The notes under the pieces were generated by a model. The model did no database searches, was not told the origin of the DNA, and saw only the letters and a program-made list of their open reading frames with translations. Both the position numbers and the translations under genes were made by a program. Shown here in pieces: positions 51,871 through 60,373 of a DNA stretch of 64,000 nt. The stretch spans positions 62,001 to 126,000 of the forward strand of contig CAYMCO010000005.1 in assembly GCA_964388955.1 (NCBI GenBank), in the 5' to 3' direction. The DNA comes from CAYMCO01 sp964388955. Its GTDB lineage: Bacteria > Chloroflexota > Anaerolineae > Anaerolineales > E44-bin32. The first letter of the stretch is position 1; each line of letters begins with the position of its first letter.

Positions 51871-53343
51871 ATGAGCACCAAACCGGAGGGATCGCGAGGT
51901 CGGCGGATAGACTTTCTGATTTCTATCTTTCTCCTGGCGCTTCTCGTGCGCTTGATCCCGGTGTTGCTTTCAAGGAACATGGGCATCGGCCTGGATGACA
52001 TGTTTCAGTACGACATGTTGGCGCGCAGCCTCGCGGCTGGAAACGGCTTCCGCTGGTATGCGCCAGCAGATCTGGGGGCCTTGCTTGCGGCGCTAAAGCA
52101 ATACACCGCCTTGGATGTCAGTCACCTGGCGCTCCCTGATGATCCACGCGGCATGCTGACCACATTTCGGGCGCCGCTCTACCCCATTTTCCTCTCCGTC
52201 ATCTACCGTCTGAGCGGCATGGGGGGGCGCTTCTTTGGCGCCCGCCTCGCGCAGGCCTTCGTCATGGCCCTCCTTGCGCCCGTGACCTATCTTCTCAGTC
52301 GAGAACTCGGCGCCCACGAGCGTTATGCCCGCCTCTCGGCCTTTGTCCCGGCATTCTGGCCGCTCCTGGTGCTCCTGCCACTGGGCTTGGCGACCGAAAA
52401 CCTCTTCATCCCGCTCCTCACCGGGGGGATCCTGTGCTTGCTGCATACGCTCAAGACAGGGCGCGACCGCGGATATCTGGTTTCCGGCCTGCTGCTCGGC
52501 TTGGCCACCGTCACCCGCTCTGTGATCGTTGGATTTCCCATCTTGGCGGTGGCCTGGCTTTGGCTGCGTCGCCGGCGCAGAGGAGCGATACTCTTGCTGC
52601 TCATCCTGCTCCTGCTGACGGTGCCTTGGTCCGTGCGCAACACCCTTCTGGAAGGAAGGCCGACCTTTATCGAGACCAGCCTGGGCTACAACCTGTACTT
52701 GGGATATTATCCCGAAGGGGATGGGAGCTTCATTTTCGGGCCTTCACTGGATCTGATCACAATTTTGGACGATGGGGAACGGAACGCGGTCGGGCAGCGC
52801 CTGGCTTGGGGATTCATCCGCCAGGACCCGGGAAGGGTCCCATGGCTGATGATTCGCAAGCTTGGCCACCTTTGGGGGCTGGAGGATCGGGCCTTCGTCT
52901 ACTTCTACAGCAATGGGCTGCTGGGGGATCTCCCTCTCTGGGCCCTGGGGGCGATTTTTCTCACCATCACCCTGCCGCTGGTTCTCCTCCTCCCATGGTC
53001 AATCTTTGGCTGGCTCGCTGACGCCGGGAGGCGGGGTTGGTGGATTCCGAGCCTACTGCTGGCGTGGTATATTGGCGTGCATATGCTGATCATGGCGGAG
53101 GAGCGCTTCCACCTCGCGCTCATACCCCTGCTGGCTGCGCTGGCTGCCAGAGGGCTGGATCGCTTCCCTCAGATCCGCGACGGCCTCCGGGTGGGCCACA
53201 GGCGCGCCAGAGTGCTGATCGGGGCTACCGTCCTGCTTGTTTCACTCGCGATGGCAAATTGGGGGTTCGAGTTGGCCCGAAACGCAGGACGTCTGGCTGT
53301 CCTCTTCGGGCCGGGCGGTTCCTCGGCGCATTTCAACTACTAG
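51871..53343 (+). CDS. GT-C membrane glycosyltransferase (family 39/ArnT-like)
   Basis: A 490-residue membrane protein with about ten to eleven helices. The first loop holds NMGIGLDDMFQYDMLARSLA, the acidic pair (DD) and YXXXA pattern of polyprenyl-phosphate-sugar-dependent GT-C enzymes. FRAPLYPIFLSVIYRL and LTVPWSVRNTLLEGRPTFI are further family marks. It should transfer a sugar from a lipid-phosphate donor to an extracytoplasmic acceptor. Acceptor unknown. The ribosome binding site is weak. The CPBP protease gene follows after 40 bases. Confidence 0.85.
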   Translation: MSTKPEGSRGRRIDFLISIFLLALLVRLIPVLLSRNMGIGLDDMFQYDMLARSLAAGNGFRWYAPADLGALLAALKQYTALDVSHLALPDDPRGMLTTFRAPLYPIFLSVIYRLSGMGGRFFGARLAQAFVMALLAPVTYLLSRELGAHERYARLSAFVPAFWPLLVLLPLGLATENLFIPLLTGGILCLLHTLKTGRDRGYLVSGLLLGLATVTRSVIVGFPILAVAWLWLRRRRRGAILLLLILLLLTVPWSVRNTLLEGRPTFIETSLGYNLYLGYYPEGDGSFIFGPSLDLITILDDGERNAVGQRLAWGFIRQDPGRVPWLMIRKLGHLWGLEDRAFVYFYSNGLLGDLPLWALGAIFLTITLPLVLLLPWSIFGWLADAGRRGWWIPSLLLAWYIGVHMLIMAEERFHLALIPLLAALAARGLDRFPQIRDGLRVGHRRARVLIGATVLLVSLAMANWGFELARNAGRLAVLFGPGGSSAHFNY

Positions 53344-53383
53344 CCGTCAAACCAGGCCGCAGGGCCGATTGCATGGAGCGATC

Positions 53384-54064
53384 ATGACTTCCTCTTCCCC
53401 GACTCAAACAGGACGTTTCCGTCTCCTTGGCTTGGACTTGGACATCCGAGCCACCGTATTCGTGGTGCTCAGCACGCTCCTTCTCATGATAGACCACTAC
53501 CATCGCTTTCTTCCAGGCGAGGGATACGCGGGGCTTCTGCGCGCCAAGGCAATCGAGCGGGTCATCTACTACCTGGTCATCCCACTGATCGTCATCTTGG
53601 TCTTCCGTGACCGTCCCTCTGACTACGGACTTCGAATCGGCCGCTGGAGGGAAGGGGTCTTCTGGACGGGGGGCATTATCCTGCTTGCGGCGCCCATCCT
53701 GTTCTTCTCCGCGCGCACACCGAGCATGTCCGAGTACTACGGCGCCGTCAAGCGACCGGCGGCGGAGGTCGTTCTCGTGTCCGGCCTTGATCTGGTGGGC
53801 TGGGAATTTGTGTTTCGCGGCTTTCTTCTCTTCGGCCTGGCCCGCGTGGCGGGCCCAAACGCGGTGCTGCTGCAGGCCGTGCCCTTCGCCATGGCACACA
53901 TCGGGAAGCCGGAGTTGGAGACGATGAGCACGATATTCGGCGGGGCGCTCTTCGGAATCGTGGCCTGGCGCAGCCGATCCTTCCTGTATCCGTTCCTCAT
54001 CCATTGGTTCATCACTTGTTTCGTCACCCTGACCGCCATGGGTTTCATCGGCGGCCCTATTTGA
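53384..54064 (+). CDS. CPBP-family intramembrane protease
   Basis: A 226-residue membrane protein with about six to seven helices, of the CAAX-protease/bacteriocin-immunity (CPBP, Abi) family. Motif 1, normally EEXXXRG, reads WEFVFRGF: the second Glu and Arg are kept, the first Glu is Trp. Motif 2 is FAMAH and motif 3 LIHWFITC. Loss of the first glutamate may weaken or alter proteolysis. The open frame extends to 53237 inside the upstream gene; the ATG at 53384 fits the first helix. The methyltransferase gene follows within 9 bases, so the two are probably co-transcribed. Confidence 0.82.
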   Translation: MTSSSPTQTGRFRLLGLDLDIRATVFVVLSTLLLMIDHYHRFLPGEGYAGLLRAKAIERVIYYLVIPLIVILVFRDRPSDYGLRIGRWREGVFWTGGIILLAAPILFFSARTPSMSEYYGAVKRPAAEVVLVSGLDLVGWEFVFRGFLLFGLARVAGPNAVLLQAVPFAMAHIGKPELETMSTIFGGALFGIVAWRSRSFLYPFLIHWFITCFVTLTAMGFIGGPI

Positions 54065-54073
54065 AGGAGACGC

Positions 54074-55306
54074 GTGCCTGAGAATGTACTCGAACTGGAT
54101 CTGACCGGCATGGCTTACGGCGGGGAAGCCATCGGCCGAGACGAAGAGGGGCGCATGACCTTCGTGCCCTTTGCCATGCCGGGCGAACGGGTGAAGGTGC
54201 AGATCGTCGACCACCACAAGCGATGGGCACGCGCGCGCCTGCTACAGGTTCTGGAACCCTCCCCCAGCCGAATCGAGCCGCGCTGCTTGCACTACGGTGT
54301 GTGTGGCGGCTGCCACTATCAGCACATTCCTTACCACGAACAGCTCACCGCCAAGCGGCGCATCGTGCGCGACCTGCTCAAGCGCATCGGCGGCTTCGCC
54401 GATCCGCCCATCCGTGCGGTGATCCCTTCCCCTGAACCGTGGGCGTACCGGAACCATCTCCGATTCAGCCTGACCCCCGACGCCGAATTGGGCTTCGTAG
54501 ACACTTCCGGGGCACGGGTGTTTCGCGTCCAGGAATGCCATCTTCCTGAGATGCCGGTCGCTCAACTCTGGCAGCAGTTGGATTTGGAAGCCATCAGCCA
54601 TCTCACCGCGGTGGGAGTGCGGGTGGGGAGCGAACCCGATGACCGGATGGTCATATTGCACGGGGACGGCCCCCCTCAAGTCGAACTGCAGATCGATGTG
54701 CCCGCGTCGGTCGTCTGGCTGACTCCGGAGGGGCAGCTCATCCTCGCCGGCGGGGACTATATGACCTTCCAGGTGCGCAATCGCCTATTCCGCGTCTCCG
54801 GCGGTGCCTTTTTCCAGGTGAACAGCTCACTGCTGGCAGAGCTGGTTTCGCTTGTAATGGAGCCGCTGCAGCCAAGTGCAGGGGAGACCATATTTGATTT
54901 GTATGCAGGTGTCGGCCTGTTCAGTGCTTTTGCGGCCGAAGCCGGGGCGACTGTCGTGGCCGTGGAGATTTCGACTTGGGCGGCCGCGGACTATGAGGTG
55001 AACTTGGCGGACTTCGATGGCGTATCACTTTACGAAGCCAGCGTGGAGTTGGCTCTGCCCGAGATCCCAGCTTTGCCTCACGGGGTAATCGTGGATCCAC
55101 CCCGGAGCGGCCTGAGCCGAGACGTGCTCGACCAACTGGTTGAAATCCACCCCCCCTCCCTGGTCTACGTCTCGTGCGATCCCGCCACTCTGGCCCGCGA
55201 CGCAAAGCGCCTGGCCAAGGCCGGCTTTCATCTCTCGCACCTCACTCCCATCGATCTGTTTCCCCAGACCTTCCATATCGAGACGGTTTCTTTCTGGCAA
55301 TCATGA
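54074..55306 (+). CDS. 23S rRNA/tRNA uracil-C5 methyltransferase (RumA/TrmA family)
   Basis: A 410-residue SAM-dependent m5U methyltransferase. A TRAM domain (about 1-60) precedes iron-sulfur ligands C71, C77, C80 in RCLHYGVCGGCHYQHI and a fourth Cys in VQECHLPEM. The methyltransferase core has FDLYAGVGLFSAFAAEAGA, VDPPRSGLSRDVLDQLV, and the catalytic cysteine in YVSCDPATLARDAKRL. Whether it modifies U1939, U747 or tRNA U54 cannot be decided by eye. The start is a GTG at 54074 with GAAGGAG six bases upstream. It converges with the alkyltransferase gene. Confidence 0.93.
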   Translation: MPENVLELDLTGMAYGGEAIGRDEEGRMTFVPFAMPGERVKVQIVDHHKRWARARLLQVLEPSPSRIEPRCLHYGVCGGCHYQHIPYHEQLTAKRRIVRDLLKRIGGFADPPIRAVIPSPEPWAYRNHLRFSLTPDAELGFVDTSGARVFRVQECHLPEMPVAQLWQQLDLEAISHLTAVGVRVGSEPDDRMVILHGDGPPQVELQIDVPASVVWLTPEGQLILAGGDYMTFQVRNRLFRVSGGAFFQVNSSLLAELVSLVMEPLQPSAGETIFDLYAGVGLFSAFAAEAGATVVAVEISTWAAADYEVNLADFDGVSLYEASVELALPEIPALPHGVIVDPPRSGLSRDVLDQLVEIHPPSLVYVSCDPATLARDAKRLAKAGFHLSHLTPIDLFPQTFHIETVSFWQS

Positions 55307-55383
55307 GCTCAGGTCGGATCCATCGCCGGATGCCGGATATGTCGGGCGGAGGGCACTTCCACAACCAGTGGGCGTTGCACATC

Positions 55384-56214
55384 TCAGGTGAGATGGCGCG
55401 CCGCCTCCCAACCGATCAGCGCCCGCTTGCGGGCAGCCCCCCAGCGGTATTCGCCTGGCGCGCCGATGGAACGAATCACCCGGTGGCACGGGATCAGGTA
55501 GGCGATGGGATTTCTCGCCAGGGCCCCACCAACAGCGCGCGACGCGCCCGATTTCCCCAAGCTCTCGGCAACCTGGCCATACGACCGGAGTTCTCCGGGC
55601 GGTATCCGCAATAGTGCCTTCCACACATTGACCTGGAAATTGGTCCCCTTGACCAGGAGATGGATCGGGCGTTCCTCAGGCTCAATCGAGCGGAAGATGC
55701 GCCTGACATACTCTCCGGCCAACGCATCATCTCGAATAAGCTCCGCGTCAGGCCAACATTCCTGCAGGGCTGCCATCCCGCCCTCCGCCTCTCGGCTTGA
55801 ATGCAAAGAGAGCCAGCAAACCCCCCGCACCGTCACGCCGATCAACACCCAGCCAAAGGGACACGGTTGCACGCCGTAGCGAATATCCAAACCCTTTCCT
55901 TTGCGCCGGTATTCCCCGGGAGTCACCGCCTCCAGTGTGACGAAATGATCATGCAGACGCCCGGGCCCGCTCAAACCTGTGTCGAGGGAGGCCGCCAACA
56001 CGCTCTCCTGCTGCAGCCGGCCCTTGGCGTGTTCTACCGTCAGGTACTGCAGCAATCGCTTGGGGGAGATGCCCGCCCAGCGCCGGAACAGGCGTTGACA
56101 ATGAAAGGGGCTCAGCCCCACAGCATCCGCGACTTCAGCCAAGGAGGGCTGTTCGGTCACATGCTGATCAATGAACTGTATTGCGCGCTCCACACGTTCA
56201 TAGTCCGTGTTCAC
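55384..56214 (-). CDS. Ada-like protein: AraC-type HTH fused to O6-methylguanine-DNA methyltransferase
   Basis: A 276-residue protein. Residues 1-105 are an AraC/Ada HTH pair (SLAEVADAVGLSPFHCQRLF, then TPGEYRRKG), residues about 110-185 the ribonuclease-like N-terminal MGMT lobe, and residues 190-276 the active lobe with FQVNVWKALLRIPPGELRSY and C243 in IPCHRVIR, the cysteine that takes the alkyl group. The N-terminal Ada methylphosphotriester domain with its four Cys is missing. I chose the GTG at 56214 with GAGAGGTGAGG upstream; the open frame continues 155 codons further without any recognisable domain. Likely a self-inactivating repair protein that may also bind DNA. Confidence 0.85.
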   Translation of the reverse strand: MNTDYERVERAIQFIDQHVTEQPSLAEVADAVGLSPFHCQRLFRRWAGISPKRLLQYLTVEHAKGRLQQESVLAASLDTGLSGPGRLHDHFVTLEAVTPGEYRRKGKGLDIRYGVQPCPFGWVLIGVTVRGVCWLSLHSSREAEGGMAALQECWPDAELIRDDALAGEYVRRIFRSIEPEERPIHLLVKGTNFQVNVWKALLRIPPGELRSYGQVAESLGKSGASRAVGGALARNPIAYLIPCHRVIRSIGAPGEYRWGAARKRALIGWEAARHLT

Positions 56215-56647
56215 AGATCCCTCACCTCTCCAACGGTCACTTTCCCCCAGCATAACGCGACGGGACCGCCTCGCCCACCCGAATCTTGCGCTCTCGGCCG
56301 AGACAAAGAAAGTCTCCCGGGCCGCTCTGGCTGGCGGCGGATGGCGGCCTCCTCCTTTGCCCGCCGTCAATTTCTCGGTGGGCTGCGGGGCCTTCATGCG
56401 CGATCCGGCCGGATCGCGGCCATCGGACAGCGCATCAAGGCCAACACCCCCTGCCCGAACTTGGTGGCAAGGGGCGGCCCTGCATCCGCCGCCAGCCCGG
56501 TTCCCCATATCGGCGCGGGACGCTGCGCTCGCATAATTGGGGACGAGAGAAACTTCCAGCCTTCGCAACTGGGACGCTGGCGGGTCGAAACCTCGGGAGG
56601 GGGGACGAGATCCAGCTCCTCCGGCGAAACGCTCAATCGGACGGCCT
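56215..56647. other. Intergenic region between the Ada-like and surE genes
   Basis: 433 bases that happen to be open in several frames because of high GC. The in-frame extension of the Ada-like gene has no conserved domain and biased Arg/Gly/Pro content. I see no promoter with a good spacing, no hairpin and no gene. Confidence 0.45.
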
Positions 56648-57460
56648 CTAACCTTTGAGCGCCGCGGCGAATTCCTCAAGGTTGACCCGAGAAGATAGGT
56701 CCAGGCTCAGCGGGGTGACGGCGACATGGCGGTTCACGTGCAGCACGTAGCTGTCGGTCCCCGGCTCCAACTCCTCGGCGGAGACGACAATCTCGTAGCC
56801 GACCTTGGCGGGTGTATCCAGCCGATCCCTGTCGGGGGCCACGGGAGCGTAGTACCTTGCCTTGGATAGGCGGGCAGCCTCCCAAGGGGTGTCCTCGGTG
56901 GCGTCGCAAGGCACCTCGACCTTGAGGACATGCACGTCATCCATCTTGCCCAGTGCCATGAGGCGCTTCCCGAAATAGCAGGTGAAATAGGCGGCAACAC
57001 CGAAATCCACCTCCTCGGAATACGAAAGATGGTATCTGGCCTCCGCCTCCAGCGAAATGGCCAGCGCGGGAATCCCCAACGCCGCCCCCTCCAGCGCCGC
57101 CCCGACCGTCCCGGAAATGGTGACCCCGAGGCCCACGTTTTCCCCATAATTGATGCCCGCTACCAAGAGGTCTGGCCTTTCAGGCAGCAACTCGAGCACC
57201 CCATGCTGGACCGCCTGGGCAGGAGTGCCTCCAACGGCGTACACTTTCCAGGGCTTCCCCCGGATCTCCATGCGCTCCTCGTCGATCACGCCATCCGAGG
57301 TGACCGGCATGCTCCTGCCGCTGCCCGACGCCTGTTCCCTTGGGGCAGCCACCGTGACAAACCCCAGGGACGACAGCGCCTCCGCCGCTCGCCACAGTCC
57401 AGGTGAGCGAATGCCATCGTCATTGGTCAAAAGGATCTGCGCTTTGTCCGATCCTCCCAT
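56648..57460 (-). CDS. surE: 5'/3'-nucleotidase SurE
   Basis: A 270-residue phosphatase removing phosphate from nucleoside monophosphates. The N terminus ILLTNDDGIRSPGLWRAAEA carries the metal-binding aspartates D14 and D15. GSGRSMPVTS, GTPAQAVQHGVLEL and LVAGINYGENVGLGVTISGT with GALEGAALGIPALAIS-type continuation are the SurE signatures. The C terminus is the usual dimerisation region. The ATG at 57460 has GGGAG eight bases upstream; the longer frame reaches into the HD hydrolase gene. The two genes are 43 bases apart and probably co-transcribed, both acting on nucleotides or phosphoesters. Confidence 0.94.
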   Translation of the reverse strand: MGGSDKAQILLTNDDGIRSPGLWRAAEALSSLGFVTVAAPREQASGSGRSMPVTSDGVIDEERMEIRGKPWKVYAVGGTPAQAVQHGVLELLPERPDLLVAGINYGENVGLGVTISGTVGAALEGAALGIPALAISLEAEARYHLSYSEEVDFGVAAYFTCYFGKRLMALGKMDDVHVLKVEVPCDATEDTPWEAARLSKARYYAPVAPDRDRLDTPAKVGYEIVVSAEELEPGTDSYVLHVNRHVAVTPLSLDLSSRVNLEEFAAALKG

Positions 57461-57503
57461 TCTGGTTACTCCCAAGTGATCCCGGGGTGCGCCGAATTCG
57501 GCC

Positions 57504-58193
57504 TCACGGTCTCGCCGCAATCCCTTTCGGCGAATTCCCGGATCCAGGCCGGGCATCCCCCTCCACCTCTCCGGCCTCAGCGGCCAACTGCTCAAAGAAC
57601 GCCTCCAGAATCCGCTGCCGTTTCGAGGCAATTGAGTGCGCTGCGGGCGTGTACAGACGCTGCTTAACATGGCGAAGTTTGAACAGATACTCATGATATG
57701 CGCTATGCGGCTCACCCGCTTCCTTCCGGCCCTCTTTGCGAAATCCAGCCGACGGCTGGGCATAGATCGGTTGCCCCGCCTGCAGGGCGTAGCCAATCGT
57801 TCGGGCAATCCCGAAGGCGCCTATGACGTCTAGCTTGTCCGCATCGAAAAGCACTCGCGCTTCCAAGGTCTCGGGCTTCTCAGAGCTGCGAAAGCGGTGG
57901 GCGCGGATACAATGCAGCACTTGCTCCACCCGTTGCCTGGGCCAGCCCTCCGAAGAGAGGACCCCTTCCGCAAAATGGGCCGAAGCCAGTTCATGTTCAC
58001 TCCGCTGATTCTCCTCCCCGGGAGCCGCATCCGCCGCATCGTGCAACAAAGCGGCCGCGCGCACGATGGCCGCGTCTGCGCCCGTCTCGCGCACAAGCTG
58101 CTCCGCCATTCGGTACACGCGCAGCACGTGATCCCAGCCATGCACTGGATCCTCGGCATCATACCAGGCGCGCGCTTGTTCCATACTCGGCAA
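57504..58193 (-). CDS. HD-domain phosphohydrolase (YedJ/YpgQ-like)
   Basis: A 229-residue HD-superfamily metal-dependent hydrolase. HGWDHVLRVYRMAEQL (H22), AALLHDAADAAPG (H51, D52), IRAHRFRS, and VLFDADKLDVIGAFGIARTI fit the YedJ/YpgQ subgroup, some of which act as nucleotide pyrophosphatases. The start is a TTG at 58193: GGAGGTGATC, an almost perfect match to the 16S rRNA 3' end, ends 7 bases after GGAGG from it, whereas the ATG at 58184 would be too far. Followed by surE. Confidence 0.88.
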   Translation of the reverse strand: MPSMEQARAWYDAEDPVHGWDHVLRVYRMAEQLVRETGADAAIVRAAALLHDAADAAPGEENQRSEHELASAHFAEGVLSSEGWPRQRVEQVLHCIRAHRFRSSEKPETLEARVLFDADKLDVIGAFGIARTIGYALQAGQPIYAQPSAGFRKEGRKEAGEPHSAYHEYLFKLRHVKQRLYTPAAHSIASKRQRILEAFFEQLAAEAGEVEGDARPGSGNSPKGIAARP

Positions 58194-58729
58194 AGGATCA
58201 CCTCCGTCTTGGAGCGTTTCGCTGTGCGCAGGGCAAGAGGAGTATAGCCGTGCGGAGTCCGCTCAGTCAAGGTGAGAGCCTATTGAGGGCGCCTCACAAC
58301 TCTGGCACAGCTCGCGTTGACGGTCCCCTGAGCGCATGTTAGAATGCCGTCGCTTGACGGGTATGGCTCAATCCCGCCCGGCGAGAAAGAGGATCCCGGA
58401 AGAACCTCACGGCCGCCTGAGCCGGCTGGTTCGATGGCTCAACAACATGAAGGTCTCTTGCTCACACGAAAACCCGAGCGCATCACTCCCTCCCAAGATT
58501 CCGGACGCGCCGGGTCTATAGACCGGATCCAATGACGGGGACGCAGGGGAGGGATGTCCGCTGGGGGAGACCAAAGGCGAAAGTCGTCCCCAGCGCGCCG
58601 CGGAATTCCAATGACATCGCTCACCCAGTCTTTACGGATCCCCCCCAACGGCAAACCTCCCGCAAGACAACACTGCATCCAGCAGAAGCGCGCCCCGAGC
58701 CCCGAGACAGGAAAGAAGGAACCGGAACA
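58194..58729. other. RNase J promoter and long leader
   Basis: 536 bases between the divergent HD hydrolase and RNase J genes. A strong plus-strand promoter lies at 58316-58344, giving a leader of about 380 bases. The leader contains two successive short basic open frames (58363-58521 and an in-frame extension of the RNase J frame from 58532) that may or may not be translated. No known riboswitch pattern was seen. Confidence 0.55.
58316..58344 (+). promoter_or_regulatory. Promoter of the RNase J operon
   Basis: TTGACG (58316-58321), 17-base spacer, TAGAAT (58339-58344), with the extended -10 TG at 58336-58337. One of the best promoter matches in the window. Confidence 0.75.
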
Positions 58730-60373
58730 ATGGCGAGCAAGACACTGAGAATCATCCCCATCGGTGGGGCGGGCGAAGTGGGCAAGAACATGATCGCCCT
58801 GGAGTACGGCGAGAACATGCTGGTGATCGACGCCGGCATCATGTTCCCCGAGAACGATATGCTCGGCATCGACTACATCATACCGGACATCGATTATCTG
58901 CTCGAAAATCAAAGCAAAGTGCGGGGCGTCATCATCACCCATGGCCATGAGGATCATACCGGGGCCGTGCGGCACGTGATTCAGCAGGTCAATGTGCCCA
59001 TATACGCCACCCCGCTTACCCTGGGCCTGGTTGAGGTCAAGTTGCGCAGAGCGGGAATGCTGGATCAGGCGCAATTGAAAACCGTACGCGCCGGTGACTC
59101 GGTGCAGATCGGCCCTTTCGGTGTGGAGTTCTACCATGTATCGCACTCCATCCCGGACTGTGTCGGCCTGGGAATCAATACCCCGGCTGGATTGGTGGTG
59201 CATTCCGGGGACTACAAATTCGACCATACCCCTGTTGACGGCTGGCCGACAGATTTCGGGAAATTGGCTGAGTTCGGTTCTCGGGGCGTGCTCGTGTTGA
59301 TCGCGGATTCTACGAACGCCGACAAGCCCGGCTGGACTCCCTCCGAAGCGGTGATCGACGACGCTTTTGACAAGGTCTTTCGAGGCGCCCCCGGCCGGAT
59401 TTTGGTGGCATCCTTCGCCTCATTGATCTCCCGCATGGCCCAAGTTGCCAATGCGGCGGAGCGATACGGGCGGAAGTTGGCCTTCGTCGGCAGGAGCATG
59501 GTGGACAACTCCACGATCGCGCAAGAGTTGGGATATCTCGACCTGCCCGAGGATCTGACTGTGCCGTTGGAACAGGCGTTAACGATGGAGCCGAGCCGGG
59601 TTGTGCTGATGTGCACGGGTACCCAGGGCGAGCCCTCCTCCATACTTGGCCGCCTCTCGCGTGGGCGCAATCGGGATTTTGACATCCAGCGGGGCGACAC
59701 TGTGGTGTTGTCGTCTCACCCCATCCCCGGCAATGAGGAGCTGGTCAACCGCACCATTAACCGCCTCTTCCAGCGCGGGGCTGACGTGATTTATGAGAAG
59801 ATCGCCCCTGTACACGTCTCCGGCCACGCCAGCCAGGAGGAGATGAAGCTGCTGCTGCAGCTCGTCAAGCCACGGCATCTGATGCCCTTCCATGGCGAAC
59901 TGCGCCACCTCAAGCAGCACGCGGCCCTGGCGAGGGAGATCGGAATCCCGGAAGATCGAATCGCGGTCGTCGAGAACGGCACGGCGGTGGAGTTCACCGA
60001 TGGCAAGTTGAAAGTGGCAGAACGCATTCCCGGTGGATATGTGTTCGTCGACGGCAGCGGTGTGGGCGATGTGGGACCCAGCGTGATGCGCCAGCGTGAG
60101 GCCCTTGCCCGAGATGGCTTCGTGGCCGTCCATCTGGAATTGGACGATCACAACGGCTCCCTGCTGGAGGATCCCGAAATCATCACCCGAGGCTTCATCT
60201 ACCTGCGAGATTCCGACGAGCTGCTGGATCGCGCCCGTTCGCGCATCGAGACCATCTTGGCGGAGCGCCCGGATGGGGGCCTGGAGGCGCACATCGAGAA
60301 TGAACTCTCCCGGCTCTTCTATGCTGAGACGCGACGGCGGCCGATGATCTTCGTCTTCACCTCCGTTCGCTGA
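58730..60373 (+). CDS. rnj: Ribonuclease J
   Basis: A 547-residue RNase of the beta-CASP metallo-beta-lactamase family, with 5'-3' exonuclease and endonuclease activity in mRNA decay and rRNA maturation. The N terminus LRIIPIGGAGEVGKNMIAL is typical; the zinc site is ITHGHEDHTGA (H71, H73, D75, H76); HSIPDCVGLGINTPAGLVVH and HSGDYKFDHTPVD follow; the beta-CASP part has GRSMVDNSTIAQELGYL, CTGTQGEPSS and VHVSGHASQEEMK. The ATG at 58730 has GAAGGAA upstream. The frame is open to 58532, giving a possible basic N-terminal extension like that of actinobacterial RNase J. The next gene starts inside its stop codon (TGATG). Confidence 0.95.
   Translation: MASKTLRIIPIGGAGEVGKNMIALEYGENMLVIDAGIMFPENDMLGIDYIIPDIDYLLENQSKVRGVIITHGHEDHTGAVRHVIQQVNVPIYATPLTLGLVEVKLRRAGMLDQAQLKTVRAGDSVQIGPFGVEFYHVSHSIPDCVGLGINTPAGLVVHSGDYKFDHTPVDGWPTDFGKLAEFGSRGVLVLIADSTNADKPGWTPSEAVIDDAFDKVFRGAPGRILVASFASLISRMAQVANAAERYGRKLAFVGRSMVDNSTIAQELGYLDLPEDLTVPLEQALTMEPSRVVLMCTGTQGEPSSILGRLSRGRNRDFDIQRGDTVVLSSHPIPGNEELVNRTINRLFQRGADVIYEKIAPVHVSGHASQEEMKLLLQLVKPRHLMPFHGELRHLKQHAALAREIGIPEDRIAVVENGTAVEFTDGKLKVAERIPGGYVFVDGSGVGDVGPSVMRQREALARDGFVAVHLELDDHNGSLLEDPEIITRGFIYLRDSDELLDRARSRIETILAERPDGGLEAHIENELSRLFYAETRRRPMIFVFTSVR

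Noticed and set aside
55801..56658. Long plus-strand frame of 285 codons opposite the Ada-like gene
   Set aside because: It is the antisense shadow of a gene with clear domains and shows no homology or sensible composition.
56215..56679. 155-codon N-terminal extension of the Ada-like protein
   Set aside because: No conserved domain, Arg/Gly/Pro bias, and a good ribosome binding site supports the start at 56214.
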